This document shows positions 14,640 to 28,548 of a stretch of DNA of 64,000 nucleotides, in pieces. The DNA is taken from NCBI GenBank assembly GCA_004026145.2, contig CP034976.1, forward strand, positions 4,089,796 to 4,153,795, read 5' to 3'. This DNA comes from Takifugu bimaculatus. Taxonomy: Eukaryota > Chordata > Actinopteri > Tetraodontiformes > Tetraodontidae. The position numbers and the translations under genes were made by a program. Under the pieces are notes generated by a model. The model was given only the letters and a program-made list of their open reading frames with translations, did no database searches and had not been told where the DNA came from. Within the stretch, counting starts at the first letter, position 1; every line of letters begins with the position of its first letter.

Positions 14640-14960
14640 GATAATCGCTCACCCGCGCCACGTGCGGATGCACGCCGGGCGCTGTGTGTTTCATTTCAGA
14701 AATGATGAATGCAACTAATGCACATGTAATCTATTACAATTAAATGACAGTAGGGTGGGGGGAAGGGCAAGCCCATCAGCGCCGGCCAATTATCATCTTA
14801 TTATGAGTGTTAAGTGGCCTCATATTAGGGTCAGTGCCCCTCATTTTAAAGGAAAAATAATTGTTAACCTTTGTAATAATGATGCAGAGAAACTATTTAA
14901 CACACCCCAGAGGGATTTCACATCTGATGGCTCGGATGAAGTCACAATGTTAGCCGATAG
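14640..14960. promoter_or_regulatory. Putative conserved non-coding element
   Basis: The block contains a CACGTG E-box (GCCACGTGCGG), clustered ATTA/TAAT words (for example CTATTACAATTAAATGACAG and GGCCAATTATCATC) and AT-rich words around GAAAAATAATTGTTAACC. It lacks simple repeats. A 74-codon open frame across it shows no family resemblance. The call rests on composition only. Confidence 0.35.
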
Positions 14961-17900
14961 TTCAGAGGCTTCATCATAAAACATCTGTAAACATCTGTGA
15001 AAGGTGCCTCTTCACACTAACGCCTTTAGATGTTATAAAGATCAGGGGCGGTAACCCGGAAACCTGGGTGGTGTCGTATGCAGCGACTTTAAACAAGCAA
15101 GTGCACAGCTGAGGGTTATTTTTTCTAATAACAGCTAATGCTAAAGTGCAATAATCAGTCCAAATATTTGCTGTCTGCTCTTTCAAAATGCAGGAACTTT
15201 GGGATACAGCTCTCTGAAAAATAACAATCAATTACATAAAACAGGAACACAGAATGACTGATTTGTGCAGCGAAATGCAAAATATTTTCATTTTCCACGA
15301 CTAATCGAGCAGAAAATTCGGTTTATCTTTTAAGCCTGTTTATCTTGCACACGGCTGATGTGTAGCCTGAGTTTTGAGCGTGGTTAGAAATGGTAGATTA
15401 CAGGAAAACAACAAATACAATCGAAAAAGATGAAGATCTTTGAGGAGCTTTGCTGTTTTTAACCAAGCAGAAGACATTTAGCTATTTAGTATTTTATTCA
15501 TGAAGCATGATTTGTTATCTTGGATATATTAAAAACACAAATTTGAGGCAATGTGAATAAATTTGCTTTTTTAACAAATGAAAATGGCGGGATCTTCAAA
15601 AGTCTGGAAATAAGAACAAGATTTTTTATTTTTTTACTATGCAATTGCCTGTACAACTAAATGTTAAGGCCAGATGTGGGGTCAAAAATACAAAAATCTT
15701 ACTTCTCACAACTGGAAAACACACTTGGAGAGCTCAGACCATCAAGCACCTCATTTTCCCATTTATTGTGACACACCTGTGGAACAGTATACATAGGCAA
15801 TAATGATACAAGGTTACTTCACATAGGATGCTTTGGAAGGTCACTTAGATCGGAGCCATTACCAACATTTAAAGAGCTCTTCCTTGGTCCATTTTTGACA
15901 TTTTAAATTATATTATGTTTTGAGGTATTTTCCTACCAAAATAAATGCCAGCTGTCACATCACTTCTATACATACAGTTACATTATATTATAGATAAACC
16001 ATAGTAAATCAGCTTTACTTGTTGCTCAGATTCTGTATTGATCAAAATTGCCATCGAATATAAATTATTTGCGCTTAATTATATTCGATATCATAGAGAT
16101 GGAAAAATAAGAAGTTTCAGAATTCTTTTAAAGAAAATCATATATTTGACTAAAGGCAAGGGCAATATTCCTGTAGGAAATCAGAGCTTTATCAGCACCT
16201 TTCTATCCGATTCCCTTTGAAAACGCAATGTAAGAGGTAAAAACAGAAAAATCTATATGCCTATATTGTGTATAGGGTTGCACTTCACCTCTCTAGTCAA
16301 TGCAAGGAGACAGTACACTCAGTAAAGTGAGTTTTTCAATAACTTTTCTTTTGAGTCAGGTAAAACTAAATCCACTTAACTTGTAGATAACGGTCAATCT
16401 TATATGAATGCTTCTGCTAAGTCAACCTGGGGTATATGATTTTGGAAAATTGCTGTTTGCAAATAACTTTCAATTTCTTTCGCAGCGTAAATCAAGTTTT
16501 TCTGGGAATTCTCTTCCCGCTATATTGCATCTGGCTGAGTGGCCTTTTATTGTGTGGGCTCTCAGGTGGGCTGTTATAAGGGGAGGCTGGACCCTAGAGT
16601 CGCGTGTCGCCTCCGGCTTATATTGAGATAGACAGTGAAGTGACGACGACGACCCCCCCCCCCACCCCCCCTTCCCCCAATAGCCTCTCCCCTCGCTCAG
16701 CGAATCCTCTAAGTGTGTTACCTGTCTAGGAAGCTGGCTTAGATAGAATGAAACACTCACTTGTCACTTTTATTAACCCTCTTAAACCCCATTTTTCCTC
16801 CGACAACCCCCACCCCGCTCCAACCAAACCCCACAACCTCATATCACACTAACCCTACCCAACAAAATCCCCATCTTTCTTTTCTTTTTCCCCCACATTA
16901 ACCTGCAATTCTCCCTATCACAGCCCCCGAAGCCAAAATCGTCTCCGTTTTGCATAATGCTCCATTTAAACTGATAGTTGTGACATGGACGGGAGGGAGA
17001 GAAATGGATAGAATGAAAAAGTGATGAAGCTTTGTCCTCTCTGTCTCACCCTCTGTCCCTCTCTCTTTGCAGGCTCACTGTGACCCCTGGTGGCAGTTAT
17101 TATCCACAAGGTCACACTCGGTCCCTTGTCCCATGAGTAGGACACAACCTTTTCCTAATGTAGTCCTCCACGATGCCCGCTCCCATGAAGACATACACTC
17201 GCTGCAGTGCACACACGTGCACACCTATGCACACACAATACACATACATACCCTGCCCATCCATATGGAATGCATTGTGGTGATGTAAAGCAGTAAGTCT
17301 ATTATGTGGTCATTGGGAGACTGATTCATGGCTAAAGGCATCACGCTCGTGTCTCAGGCTAGTGTTTCATTTTTATTGGACACTTTGAGGTTATTTCAAT
17401 GTGGACAAGTAAGGAATATTAAAATACAGTGCACTAATAAGAAAAACAGCTGTATTTTCCTTTTCAGGGGTTAAAGTTCATTCATTTTGAATGTGTGTGT
17501 AAATATACTATACTATACTCAAAATTATGGATGAAATATGTGGCCCCTTAAAACCTTTTACTGTAATTATTAGATGTCAAGTACAAGATACACGTTGCTT
17601 TCAGTTATTCAGATTTAATTCACTATTTTTTTTCAAGGATACCATATTTTCTCCATGTTTGCTCCATATTTGCCTGTTGTGTTGTTATTTTGTTTGTTCC
17701 AGATAAACAAATCACACTCAATAAATTGCACAACAAATAAAAACTCATCAATGCAAGTGGCTTTTTATTTTTTTAAAAAAAGTAACGAGGTTCAATAAAC
17801 ACTCCAGTTCAAGAAAAGACTCATATTTTAAGGAAACACCAAATATCTGCCCAGATTGTGCTCTGATTGTTTCTGCAATAACGATTTTCTTTAACCTGAT

Positions 17901-18614
17901 GTATACAAACACTATACAAATATACTTAAATACCCTAAACATACATGTAAAGATTGAATATGTCCTAAACATCATCCTGCGCTTACTTACCTACTGATGA
18001 ATTGTACTTCTGTCAAGTATTTTCACTCGCTCTTGTGTGTCTTTGATCTAAAATGTCACACATTGTACACATCTTGTATAGGAGTCATAAATGTTAACGT
18101 AAACATTAAGAAGTTGCTAGATATAAAAGAGGTTCACAGGAGTGCAGAATTTTATTTTGTCCAAAGCACAAAAAGATCCAAAAAGTCCAAAGAGCGTTTT
18201 TAAGGCTGTCCAACAGAAAACAATGACATCAACCTAATCTGTTGACATCTTCATCCATCTTTCCTTGTGTAACACATTCTTCAATATTCCAACTGAGAAG
18301 TGGGCAGAGACACAACCTCATGAATTCAAATGGGCCTTGAATGCCAATGGTTTCAGTCTTTCCTGCTGCTACCAATTTATATTTTCCATATGGGTCCTTA
18401 AACGGCAAATAGAAGCCAGTCCCTGCCCTTCTACCCCTCCCAGCCTCCCCCCTGGGGACAAAGGCGGTCAAAAGTCAAGGAAATTTCTTATTCCTCTGCA
18501 CAGCACACCAAGGGCACCTAAATACAAACCAAACACATCCCACAATGCCTCACTGTTGGCAAACTTTGGTTTCCTCCCTCAGAGATCTGCTAGTATTCTA
18601 AATGGTAATTATTA

Positions 18615-18672
<58 letters not shown>

Positions 18673-20129
18673 AATGCTGGCTTGTATACACACTACCTGG
18701 ACTGTACAAATGAAATGCAAAAGACAAAGAAGAAAAGGGAGGAGTTCAGGGAAGATGAAGAATGGTAAGACAAAAAGGACAGAGAGCAAATCAGAAAAAA
18801 AGGGAAGATGGAGAAAAAAGTGGTGAGTATGTAAATGCGGAGTCAAAGAGTTCAGGAGGAGAGTGGAGGTATAATGTGCTGAGCCGACCCGGGGGCCGCC
18901 GGGCTGAGTGTCCAGGGGCCGGTGGGGGACGATGGCCACCTCTCAGTGGTTATCATTATGTTGAGGGGGAGGTGTTCTCCATCTTTCTCTCTAACACTCT
19001 CCTCTTTCTAGCTCAGACTCCATTTCTGTCCCAGGGCAAAGGTGAGGTGGCCCGGGGTGCGCGGTGAGGTGAAGGGTAATGGGGGGCTGGCTCTGGGTCA
19101 GCGGCTGTCCTTAGCGAAGCTGCTTGACCTGCTCACCTATAACTTGAAGTTTTATTCCCCAAGTTTTTGTCTTTTTTTTCACGCTTGCGACTGAGTTGGG
19201 GGAGAGGAAGGGTATGAAATCTTGGTCGAACAATATTTGAAGTTTTGGGAACTTAAGAAATTGTGATTATGTTTGAGGGTCCGACTCTGGGGTTTTAAGA
19301 AGCACCTAGAGGCAACCTTGATTGTAACAGATGGTAATTATAAATATATAGTGGAACTGAATGGAATTAAATAAACACCCTATGGCTTAAAACAGACACG
19401 ACTACAGGTTAGATGGTGCAGTACATAAAAAAGACCCCATAGCTAAAGATTTATCCTGGAACCTGAAACTATCTATTTGTTAATGCAAAGCTGAACCATT
19501 ATAGCACTAGCATACAATATACTCTGCTGGGTTCTATCAAAGGGTTCCAGACGTGAGATTTAATTGATTTTGATAACTATTTCAATTTTAAAGATTTTAT
19601 AAAGAAAATCATAACAAAAATAAAAAGAGACAAAGACAGGAGTTCAAGTGGGAGTTGGGAAGGCAGAAGGACATGGAGATCAAACACTTGCAGCGCCCCC
19701 TCCCTGAACACACAAGCCACTTTCCCTCAGAATAGAAATCATCTTGATTGATAAAACCTCAGCACCACAATAGATGTTTTGGGGTTTTTTTTCACAGAGA
19801 CAACACCATTGGTGCAGAGGATAGCCCCGGGGTCCTCTCATTGTCAACACCGCCCTCTTTATCAATGCAATTACAGCACAAACAGACTCATCATTGGACT
19901 AACTGTCCTCTCCTATTGCCTCTATTTCCACATGCAACCTAATTAGTCCTAAAGAGAGAAAAGCCGACAACCAGAGGGGAGGCGAGAGGGAGAGAGAAAA
20001 GCCGGCAATCATATCCATTTGTGTGGGTTTTGGAACAGCTCCTCTGCACGTGGATGAATTTGTCCATTCTCTTTTCCCTTTCTTTTTGTTGTTGTTGTTG
20101 TCCTCTTGCTCTATCCCTCTTTTTATTCT
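14961..20129. other. Gene desert, segment 4: no gene recognised
   Basis: AT-rich desert. It contains the (CA)n tract at 18622-18669, a C-rich run near 16651-16674 and many short AT-rich words. At 19691-19705 a reverse-strand match to the CTCF core with one mismatch is present. No coding exon is supported. Confidence 0.55.
18622..18669. repeat. (CA)n microsatellite
   Basis: An uninterrupted CA repeat of about 48 bp. It generates spurious His-Thr or Cys-Val repeat open frames on both strands. Confidence 0.95.
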
Positions 20130-20340
20130 GGAGAAAGCCTTCAAAGAAGCGATTGTGCGGGGCAGCTGAAGTGGCCAGAGCAACACAACAAACATAGCCG
20201 GCACTAATCAGGGCCCCGGCTAATGTAAACAATGTCATTTTTTTTGCCCTTAATGAGCCAATTTTCCGCAGATACGAGAGGGCTAACAATTGGGGCAGCG
20301 CCTTTGATGTGATTCATCTGAAGGTTTGTTTGTGATCACT
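20130..20340. promoter_or_regulatory. Putative conserved non-coding element
   Basis: Repeat-poor block with SOX-like AACAATG, homeodomain-like CCCTTAATGAGCC and GGCACTAATCAGG words and a balanced base composition unlike its low-complexity neighbours. No coding frame is credible. The basis is motif density only. Confidence 0.35.
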
Positions 20341-21437
20341 TGGCACTTTTTGTTCAATCCCTGTGCCCAGCTGCTTTCATCTAACCCTGAAAAGGAAGAA
20401 CTGCATCTCACTTGGGTACCGAGAGGGAGGGGATTAAAATAATAATTTTCATTTTCCTTTTGTGTTAAATAGACACCCACCCTCCCCTTAGGAAAAAAAA
20501 AATAGACCCAATCAGCTGACCACCCCCTCCTTTTTTGCCCCCCCCTCCCGCCTTCAGCCTCACACAGACACACACTTGTGAGAACACAGATTCACGGAGC
20601 AAAGCGGCATCATCCGTGAAGGATAAAACAAGGGAAAAAGGAAAAACAATGAGCATCATGCAGGGTGTCTGTCGTGATCAAATATTGAACTCATTAAAAG
20701 GCGCCCCAGTGTGTCAACGGTGGACACTGACAGAGCTTCATTAACATGATGCTGACAAAAGGTGAGGAAGACCAAAGAGGCAGCCGGCAGCCAGGTGTGT
20801 GTGCCACGGTGCCTTTCAAGAGAGCACCGTGTAGTCAGACACAGCTCGGTCCATCAAATCAGATACTAGCTGGGAACAATCTGGCTCTGCTGAGAAAGAG
20901 ATTTTTTTTTTAAATGTCAAGTTGGATACACCCTTTCAGCACACAGTAAATTCTGACCCTCAAGTCACAGGCGAGTCAAACTATCCTTGCAATTTGAGTT
21001 ACAGGCAACTACCAGATAAGCAGGAAAGCCTACGAGTCTTGGTAAGAAGACCAAAGCATGTCCAAGGCTGATTACCATAATAAAGTCAACTCCTCAAAGT
21101 TCTGCTAAGGGTTAGACGGCACACAAATGCCAAAAAGGAAAAAGAGAAAGAAGGCAGTATTGATGTAATGAAGGTAGTCAAAGGTAGTAACCACAGGCAA
21201 TTCATCGCCCCATGTCCAGGCCAATTCCAATCAATCACCAGAGCTGAAGTGAAGCCAACTGCAGGCTAGCCAGTCAGCAAAGCCCCCACCCCATTACATC
21301 CAAATATATCTAAATACACACACATTACACACGCACCTCTGCTTGCCTCTCTGGCCATGAGTCAGGGGCCCTCTGGGGCCAGGCACAGAGCGCACCTGCT
21401 GGGCCCTGCAGTTACCAGCTGTCAGCTCCACGTGTTG

Positions 21438-21503
<66 letters not shown>

Positions 21504-23399
21504 GTGTATGTGTGTGCGCAAGAGAGAGAAACAGAGAGTGTAAGGGATTGCTACAAAGTTAGACACATCAGTTCCATGATGAACACAAAGGACAAGAAGA
21601 AAAGAGGGACCTTCAAGGACATCAGTTCACAACTTAAAATATAGAGGAATACAGTTACGTACCTGCAAAGATTATACGGAATAAAATCAAACATGGTAGT
21701 TCTGTGCATTATCTAAAACGTGTGTAAAGATTGTGTAAATTAGGTCTGATCATGTCAGTTTCTGAGTTCAAGCCTGGTCACAGCATATGATTGTATACAC
21801 AGATCTGTGTAGGAAACACACATTATATTTGTCAGAAATGTTAGTTGGCCTCTACATTTGCTGCTGGGCAGAACATCAGAACTGGATCCAGGTCTTTAAT
21901 GGGTGTTAAAGTCAAAGGAATAAACTGGAAAGTAACCTCGCATGCTTTTGCCCTGCCTGAAACCAGACAAAACTCACACAGACATGAAGAGGATCCTCTT
22001 TACCTCTAGCTTTCATGTACTGCATCCTGCCATGAATTTCTCAGCATTCTGTGTCTTGGTCTGAAGCATCTGCTGCTCCTAAAGAGTAGACACACACTTC
22101 CCAAGATGTTGTGTCCATTGCAGTGCCAGTCATCTTCAAAATTCTTCTTTTTTTAAATTAATGATGTTTGACAAGAATTGCTATATTTAAGGATCACGTA
22201 TTTGGTCAAGTTTGATGTCCATGTTACTGAATATGAATAGAATTATTTACCTAAATAAGCAATTCAAAGGAGTCACTTATGAGTCCTCACTCTGATGAGG
22301 AAAGGTTTGTGGAATAACACACAAAACGATTCCCATGTTCAGTGTTTACCTGTAGGACATGACCTTAATCCTGAGCTCACACCTCTGAAAGGGACAAAGA
22401 GATAGGAAACCGTGCTCAGGCAACAATGAATAACATGTCTGTTTTGGGGGCAGAAAAATCAATAATGTGTTGTGATGTGAAACTGATTCCCCACTGGATT
22501 TTCGCAGTGCTCTGTGCAAGCCCATTCTCTCTGTGGCCCTGAGGTAAATGGTGTACTTTGTTACAGTGTGTAGCTGTAAGCCTTGGAGACCCGTGCAGCG
22601 ATTAAGCTATAGTAGAGCACATTAGCCCAGGCCGTGTCATGGCAGGCTTAAACAAGCTTGGCATGGAAGAGGAAAAGATGAAGAGAGGGACACACGGGGG
22701 AAGAGGTATACCGAATGGGTGAGAGGAGAACATGCAGGGAAAGAGGAGGAGAAGGAGGAAGGGAAAATGTGCAGTGGGTGTCCCGCGTGCACTATCATGG
22801 GAGACTCATCCAAATATGTCTCCAAGAAAGAAAAAGAGAAAGCAAATCGACACACAATCTTGTGTTCGTTCTGAAGGCAGAGAGAAAGACTACCTATAGA
22901 GCAAAAGTTACAAAGAGAAAACTTAAATTAGTCACAAAGTCAAGTGCCAAAATGAGAACTACTTATAGACTATTACAACTAATTAACGCTGCGAGAAACC
23001 TTAGAAATTAACCTAGCCCTCATTTTATCCTTTTTATTCCATAAAGTGGTCACCTCCATCACTTATGGTGCCCTACACTGGTGTAGACTGGCGCGAGGCA
23101 CCAAGCAAAGTGGGTTGACGCAAGTATTCAGAGCGGTGAGGGGGAAACGTGTGGACAGTAATGAAAGCAAAGACAGAAGGGGAGTTGATAGCAGTAATTC
23201 TTTTTCAATCTCTGACCATCTTCTGAAACCCCTCCGAGCCCCTCTCCTCGTGTTACGGCCCCCTCTTTGCCCCCATCGCCCACCTCTCCCATCCATTCCT
23301 CCCTCTTGTGCACGTTACCCCTCCTCGCACTCTCCTTTCTCTCCTCCTGCTCTGCCCACCTCTCCATCGCACCCCTCCCCTCCCCTCCCCTCTGTCTCT
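20341..23399. other. Gene desert, segment 5: no gene recognised
   Basis: Contains a long (TG)n tract at 21444-21516 and pyrimidine-rich low-complexity sequence from about 23,230. No coding exon or RNA gene was identified. Confidence 0.55.
21444..21516. repeat. (TG)n microsatellite, slightly interrupted
   Basis: About 73 bp of TG repeat with a CG and a TA interruption near its right end. Confidence 0.95.
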
Positions 23400-23580
23400 C
23401 CAGGAGGCAGTTGTCAATCAAGAGCATCTCCCACAATCCCTCTGGAGCTCATTGTGCCTGCGGTCGCTGGCGGAGGCAGGCGTTGTGAGGCGGCGGAGAG
23501 CCGCAGATGGAGGGAGCGCTGTCAATCATTGTCACTAATTATTAATTTCTGTCACTCAGGCCCCCGTGGCAGCCACGTAG
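23400..23580. promoter_or_regulatory. Putative enhancer with paired PBX-MEIS/PREP-type motifs
   Basis: Two copies of the core TGATTGACA lie on the minus strand. One is at 23519-23528, where the complement reads TGATTGACAG, the canonical PBX-MEIS/PREP heterodimer site. The other is at 23411-23420 (TGATTGACAA). The first is followed directly by a homeodomain cluster (CACTAATTATTAATTTC). The 98 bp between them is CpG-containing and GC-rich. There is no credible coding frame. That the block is an enhancer is inference; the motifs are seen directly. Confidence 0.45.
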
Positions 23581-25670
23581 CTGAGGCCTCTCGCTCTCTT
23601 TAGCGTTCCTCTTCACCTTCTCCACCCGCCTCCTCTCCTTTGCCATTCAGTACATCAGTCTCCATTCCTCTGTCCCCCCAATCGGTACCCCCTCAACCTC
23701 CCTCCTACCCCCCTTGATAAGTCCCTGGTTTTCCATTGCCTTTCTCTTCTTCATTCACATGGCTTGTTGTTTCCATCTCTCCTCCCAATCTTCTCTCTCC
23801 CTCCTCGTTCTCTGGCTTTTTCTCTCAATACTCCCACGGTGAGTTGATTTTGTATGTCACCCTGGCCAGCAAAAAGTTCAAGCTTTCATTATGTGGTGCA
23901 CGTGCACTCAGAAGTGCCCCCTCTCCACTCCCATCCCCAGGTCAGTCCCCTTGACTCTCTGCTCCTTCTTAATTGTATTCTGCCCTGCACCCACCTCAGC
24001 CTTTCGTTTTTCCCATCTGACCCCCTCCAACACATCATATCCAACTCTTCTAATTCCTCAAGAATCCCAAAGCGACATTAAAAGATCTGCTTGGCTTTTA
24101 GATTTTTTTTTTTGTCAGACTTTGCGGGTCTTGGCAGAGGTTCTGATTTGATTCGGTGAACTCTGTGTTTTCAATTTGCACAGCAGTGCTTTCACCTGTG
24201 ATGTCACTGTGATGGCGGCTAATGAGGGAGGCCTGACCTGCAGGTAGTTGAGGCTGAGGACGATGCTGCTCCGCTCTGCTGTGGGTTATGATCTGCTTCC
24301 AACCTCACCTCATTACCAGAGGTGGTGGACTGGAGGCAAAGTACAGGGGGTGAAAGAGAGAATGTATGTATGTATGTATGTATGTGGGACTTTAATCTTT
24401 CCTCAATAATTGCATACTGCATGTACAAATATAGACTGACATGCACCAATACACTGATTTTAAAGTTTAAATATCCCCAGTGACTCAGCTGCTCCCGAGT
24501 GGAATACATGAATAAGAGTCTTGGAAGCATCAAAATCAGTGGACAACTATGATACAGGGGTGGATCTAGTCAAAATTAGGTTTCAAAATAACCTCTTGTA
24601 ACTAATGACATTAAATACTGTAGTACAGTTCAAGGTCAGCACACCACAGTTTTCCACTTAATGGATTTCTCCTGAATGCAGCATACTCCACTACCTGTAG
24701 CTCAGGTGTTACAAAGGTTGCTGGTTCCTGCATTCCACAGGGAGTCTGTACCATCTGAAACATTTCTGCTACAATACTTGTTGAAATTACGGGTGAAAGG
24801 ACATAAAAAGCGTCGATACTTCTGGCTATGTCAGGCATGTTTGAAAGTGCCACTGAGCAGGCTTCAGTGCTCAAACAGAATCATTCCAAATCTAACCATA
24901 ATTAGAAGGTGGTAGATGAAATCCATATCATTGTTCCAACCTAAAACTTCATTTAGCATTCGGTGTTAATGCAGCAAACACACTAAATAGGTAGTGGCTA
25001 GCATTCTGTTCTCAAATCTTAGCTTTCCTACACTCGACTACAGGAAATTTTTTAAGAAATCAACCAAACACACATAAATCTTCCTTTCAAAATGTTCAAA
25101 AAAATAAGCGTATTAGACACTCAGAGTCGGTGCACCCCAATGGAAACGCAAACATCTCTCATGTTCCCTCTAAGATTACTATTCATGACAGACCTGTGCT
25201 GCTCTAATGAGAGGCCATGGAAGAGGCCATCTGGACACCACTGATACTTCACCTCCCACCTCCCTCCCATCACTCCATCCATACCTCTCTCTATCCATTC
25301 ATTCAGTTACGCCCACACATACGCGCCGATCCCTGTGCCCCCACAACCTCCTGCATGCTCCACAGCCCTACTCTGCATACAGCCATTAGCGCCTCTCTAC
25401 TCCTAACCTTCTGTCTCTCTGCACCCCTCCTTCCACCTCCCCCCGTGCCTGTCTGACTTTTTCCCCCCATCTCCACCTTTCATGCCGCTCTCTTTACCCC
25501 AGCACCTGTCACTTTTCCCTGTCTTCCCATCTCTGTTGTCTTTTTCACCATTCTATTACTCAATCTCCTCTTTATCTCCTTTTACCTGTCACCGTCTTTC
25601 TCTTGCCATCTGATTGTCTCTTTACTCCAGTTATCTATCCATTCCTCTCTTCTGTCGCCACACTCCTTTC

Positions 25671-25671
<1 letters not shown>

Positions 25672-25746
<75 letters not shown>
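25672..25746. repeat. (TG)n microsatellite
   Basis: Uninterrupted TG repeat of about 75 bp, the longest in the window. Confidence 0.95.
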
Positions 25747-25747
<1 letters not shown>

Positions 25748-25907
25748 CGTGTGCCAGAATTCAGCACCTCAGTGGAGATAGAGTTTATTGGGGTAATGCA
25801 TTTATCACTGCTGCGAGCACAGGCCTCACCTCAGTCTTTGAGCTACTGAGTAATGAAAATAGGATCACTTCTGACAACACACACAAACTCACACAAATGC
25901 ACCCCAG

Positions 25908-25925
25908 CACACACACACACACACA

Positions 25926-25963
<38 letters not shown>
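25908..25963. repeat. (AC)n microsatellite
   Basis: About 56 bp of AC repeat with one AT interruption. It is complementary to the (TG)n tract about 160 bp upstream, so the two can pair as an imperfect inverted repeat. Confidence 0.95.
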
Positions 25964-25968
<5 letters not shown>

Positions 25969-27329
25969 TGTGCTGGTGCTACAAAAACCTATGCTGCTGA
26001 TGTTCACCCTCTCGGTTCCTTTCCTCCTGTACATTCACTTAATTGTTTACTAATCATGAACCAATTTGGCCATTACTTAAATAGATCTGCCAACACAAAT
26101 CTTTGAATATTCTCTGCAAAATTGCCAGATTGATGGAATCATGGTACATTGAGGATTTTACATTGTGAAAAACACCACAAAACCAGCAACACACGAGGGT
26201 AAATGTGAGCACTCTGGTGCTACATGCATAAACTGTGGAATAAGGCTCTGCTTAAAGCAAAAACATAACAATAACAGTAAATCCTACTGTAGGATATGGC
26301 TTTAATTACACCTGAGATAAATGAACACAAGCTGTCAATTATCCCTAACAAATAGAACCAAATAGAATCACATTACCTAAATTGGTAGGGGGAAAAAAGG
26401 CTACAGAACTCTAGAAAGAGTTGAATCTATGAGGCTCTTTTATGCTAAACACTACTTAAACATCGTTAGCTTATGTAAAACTGGGCTGAAAATATTCCTT
26501 TAAAAGACTAACGAGCAAACTAAAGAAACAATTTAGAGTATTTTATAAGTGAAATAAAAATAACATTAAAGGATCTGTTTGAGACCTGTAACTGGTGCAA
26601 ACTGTTTTGTTTATTGTGGTGTTGCATCCCATGAATGTTGAATTGGACTGGGATGTGGGGAGTTTGGAGGTCAGGTTCATGCCTTTGGGCTCTCTGCCAT
26701 GTTCCTTGAGTCATTGCTGAATAGTTTTTGTGTTTTGGGAGGGCAAACTTCTGGAGGAGAACCCACTATTGAGCACAGCACTGCCTTCAAGGGCTTTATT
26801 AGGTCTGCATTAATATTAATATTTAATTCAGGTGAGTTTCCAAGCAGAATAAAGTATTAAACCACACTAATCCTTGCCATGTTGCAAATGTAGTAGCGAA
26901 TCAATGTAGCTTTACCAGTATTCTGTAGCTCACACTCCAACTTTTTGACTTGGGGAAATATAAATAAAGATGCCCCTTACAGCCCTTGTATATTGATTCA
27001 ATTGTGCTAATCAAAGTGTGAATTCAATAAAAGATAATCAATAAATAACTCTAACAATACCAACATGACACGCATGTAAAAACACAGATCCGTTAAGGAC
27101 CGTTGTGTCTGATTATCAGATTAGAGCTCAGACAGACGGACAGACAGATGAATTTTTAAAAAAGGTAATATGTTCAACTATTGTAGCCATGAGTTTAAAC
27201 GGAGGGGAAAATAACAAAAAAAAACAGGTAAGGATCAAATGTTAATGGCCAGGGGTGTCTGTCTAATCCCATTTGGTCTGACAGTGTCAGGAGGGTAGAG
27301 GAGGTCTTCACCAGTTTAAAACGATACCA

Positions 27330-27660
27330 TCACTGACGGTATTCCGACTCGGCTCTGATTGGCCTTGACAGAACAAAACATTGCCGCAGCGAACGCGTCG
27401 AGTACCTCCCACCGCATCCAACTGGAGAGGACAAGGTCAGATCAGCGGCAACGGAAAGTTTCATCTTCAAAAACAAACTTCTCGTCAGGCTGCACATTTA
27501 AACTGTGCGGCGCGGCTGAGGAGGGCATTGCTTATACGCCAAGTGGTGCGTGGAGAGCCCAAGTCAAAGGACTGCTGACTAATATGCCGAAATGGCTGCG
27601 AATACTCTGTGGTTCTGCAGATGGCAGGGCTATTTGTTATTCATATGGCCCTCGAGGTGT
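27330..27660. promoter_or_regulatory. Putative CpG-containing conserved element or exon of unknown transcript
   Basis: A repeat-free block with raised CpG content (CAGCGAACGCGTCGAG, TGTGCGGCGCGGCTGAG), a CCAAT-type word (CTGATTGG at 27354-27361) and an AT-rich tail. It could be a regulatory element or the promoter/first exon of a non-coding transcript. A 106-codon open frame on the plus strand has no recognisable motif, so it is not called as a gene. Confidence 0.3.
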
Positions 27661-28548
27661 GTCTACGAGATTTGCGTAGAAGAGTGTGTCTGTGTGTAGA
27701 TGTCTGTGTGTCTTGTGCTTCACCCACAGTGCTGAGGATGCTATTAATGCTCGCTCCTGATCGCCCTTCCACATTTAAATAACAATAGTGCAGTCGCAGA
27801 GAGCACTGGTGTGGATCCAACCTGCAAAACACCCAAGAGCTGCAGGCCATGCTCCTGCTGTGTGCATTGACGTATGGCTGTGCGCACACGTAGGTCCGGG
27901 TATGCTCAAACATCCACACGGATATACAGTAGGTGCCTTAAAATAGCAGTAATATGAAAAGGGATGCGACAAGACAAGGAAGCCGAATACAGTTCTGTCT
28001 AAAATGCACATCATCGCTGCATTCTGCAGACAGATTGCATAATGAGAAAGTGTGGGTCCAGGGAATGGGGCGGCCATTAGCATGCACTGGTGGCCTCGGA
28101 TCCCCACAGATGAGCTGCCTGTCTTTTAAATTGAGTATAGTGCTGGGCCAGAGGTGGATAGAGTATTGACTGTAGGGTTTCAATCTTGCTGGGGCTTTTT
28201 AACCTCAGAAAAATAAAATCATTTTGGCTCTTATTGAGAAACAGATTCATTAAACCTTTACCTTGCATGCATAAACTGGGAGTGTATTATGCAGTGTCAA
28301 GAGATCTTTTAGTCAGCTACGGCTCCGAAACCATTTGGAAGACTAACAAACTCACTGACAGCAACATCACCCACTACACCTACACGGAATCAATGTGATA
28401 AGGAAGAACAATATTATGGTTTGTGGACTACAAAACTACAATAAATAAATCAAAATAGGCATTCCCAATGCCAACAAGATGCAAAGAATAGTGTGTATCT
28501 AGGCTGTCTGGTAGTGTCTGGTTCTCTAGTGTAATGCGCAATACACAT
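27661..28548. other. Gene desert, segment 7: no gene recognised
   Basis: Intergenic sequence between the CpG-containing block and the LINE fragment. No repeats of note and no supported exon. Confidence 0.5.

Larger units (their letters stand above)
23581..27329. other. Gene desert, segment 6: no gene recognised
   Basis: Pyrimidine-rich low-complexity sequence (23,600-24,100 and 25,240-25,660), an (ATGT)n tract at about 24362-24386, and two long dinucleotide tracts of opposite sense at 25672-25746 and 25908-25963. Open frames in this part are microsatellite artefacts. No exon was identified. Confidence 0.55.

Noticed and set aside
23046..23603. 185-codon plus-strand open frame
   Set aside because: Most of it is a Pro/Ser-rich translation of a pyrimidine-rich low-complexity tract; no domain, no splice framing, no resemblance to a known family.
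25603..26106. 167-codon open frame
   Set aside because: It consists largely of translated (TG)n and (CA)n microsatellites.
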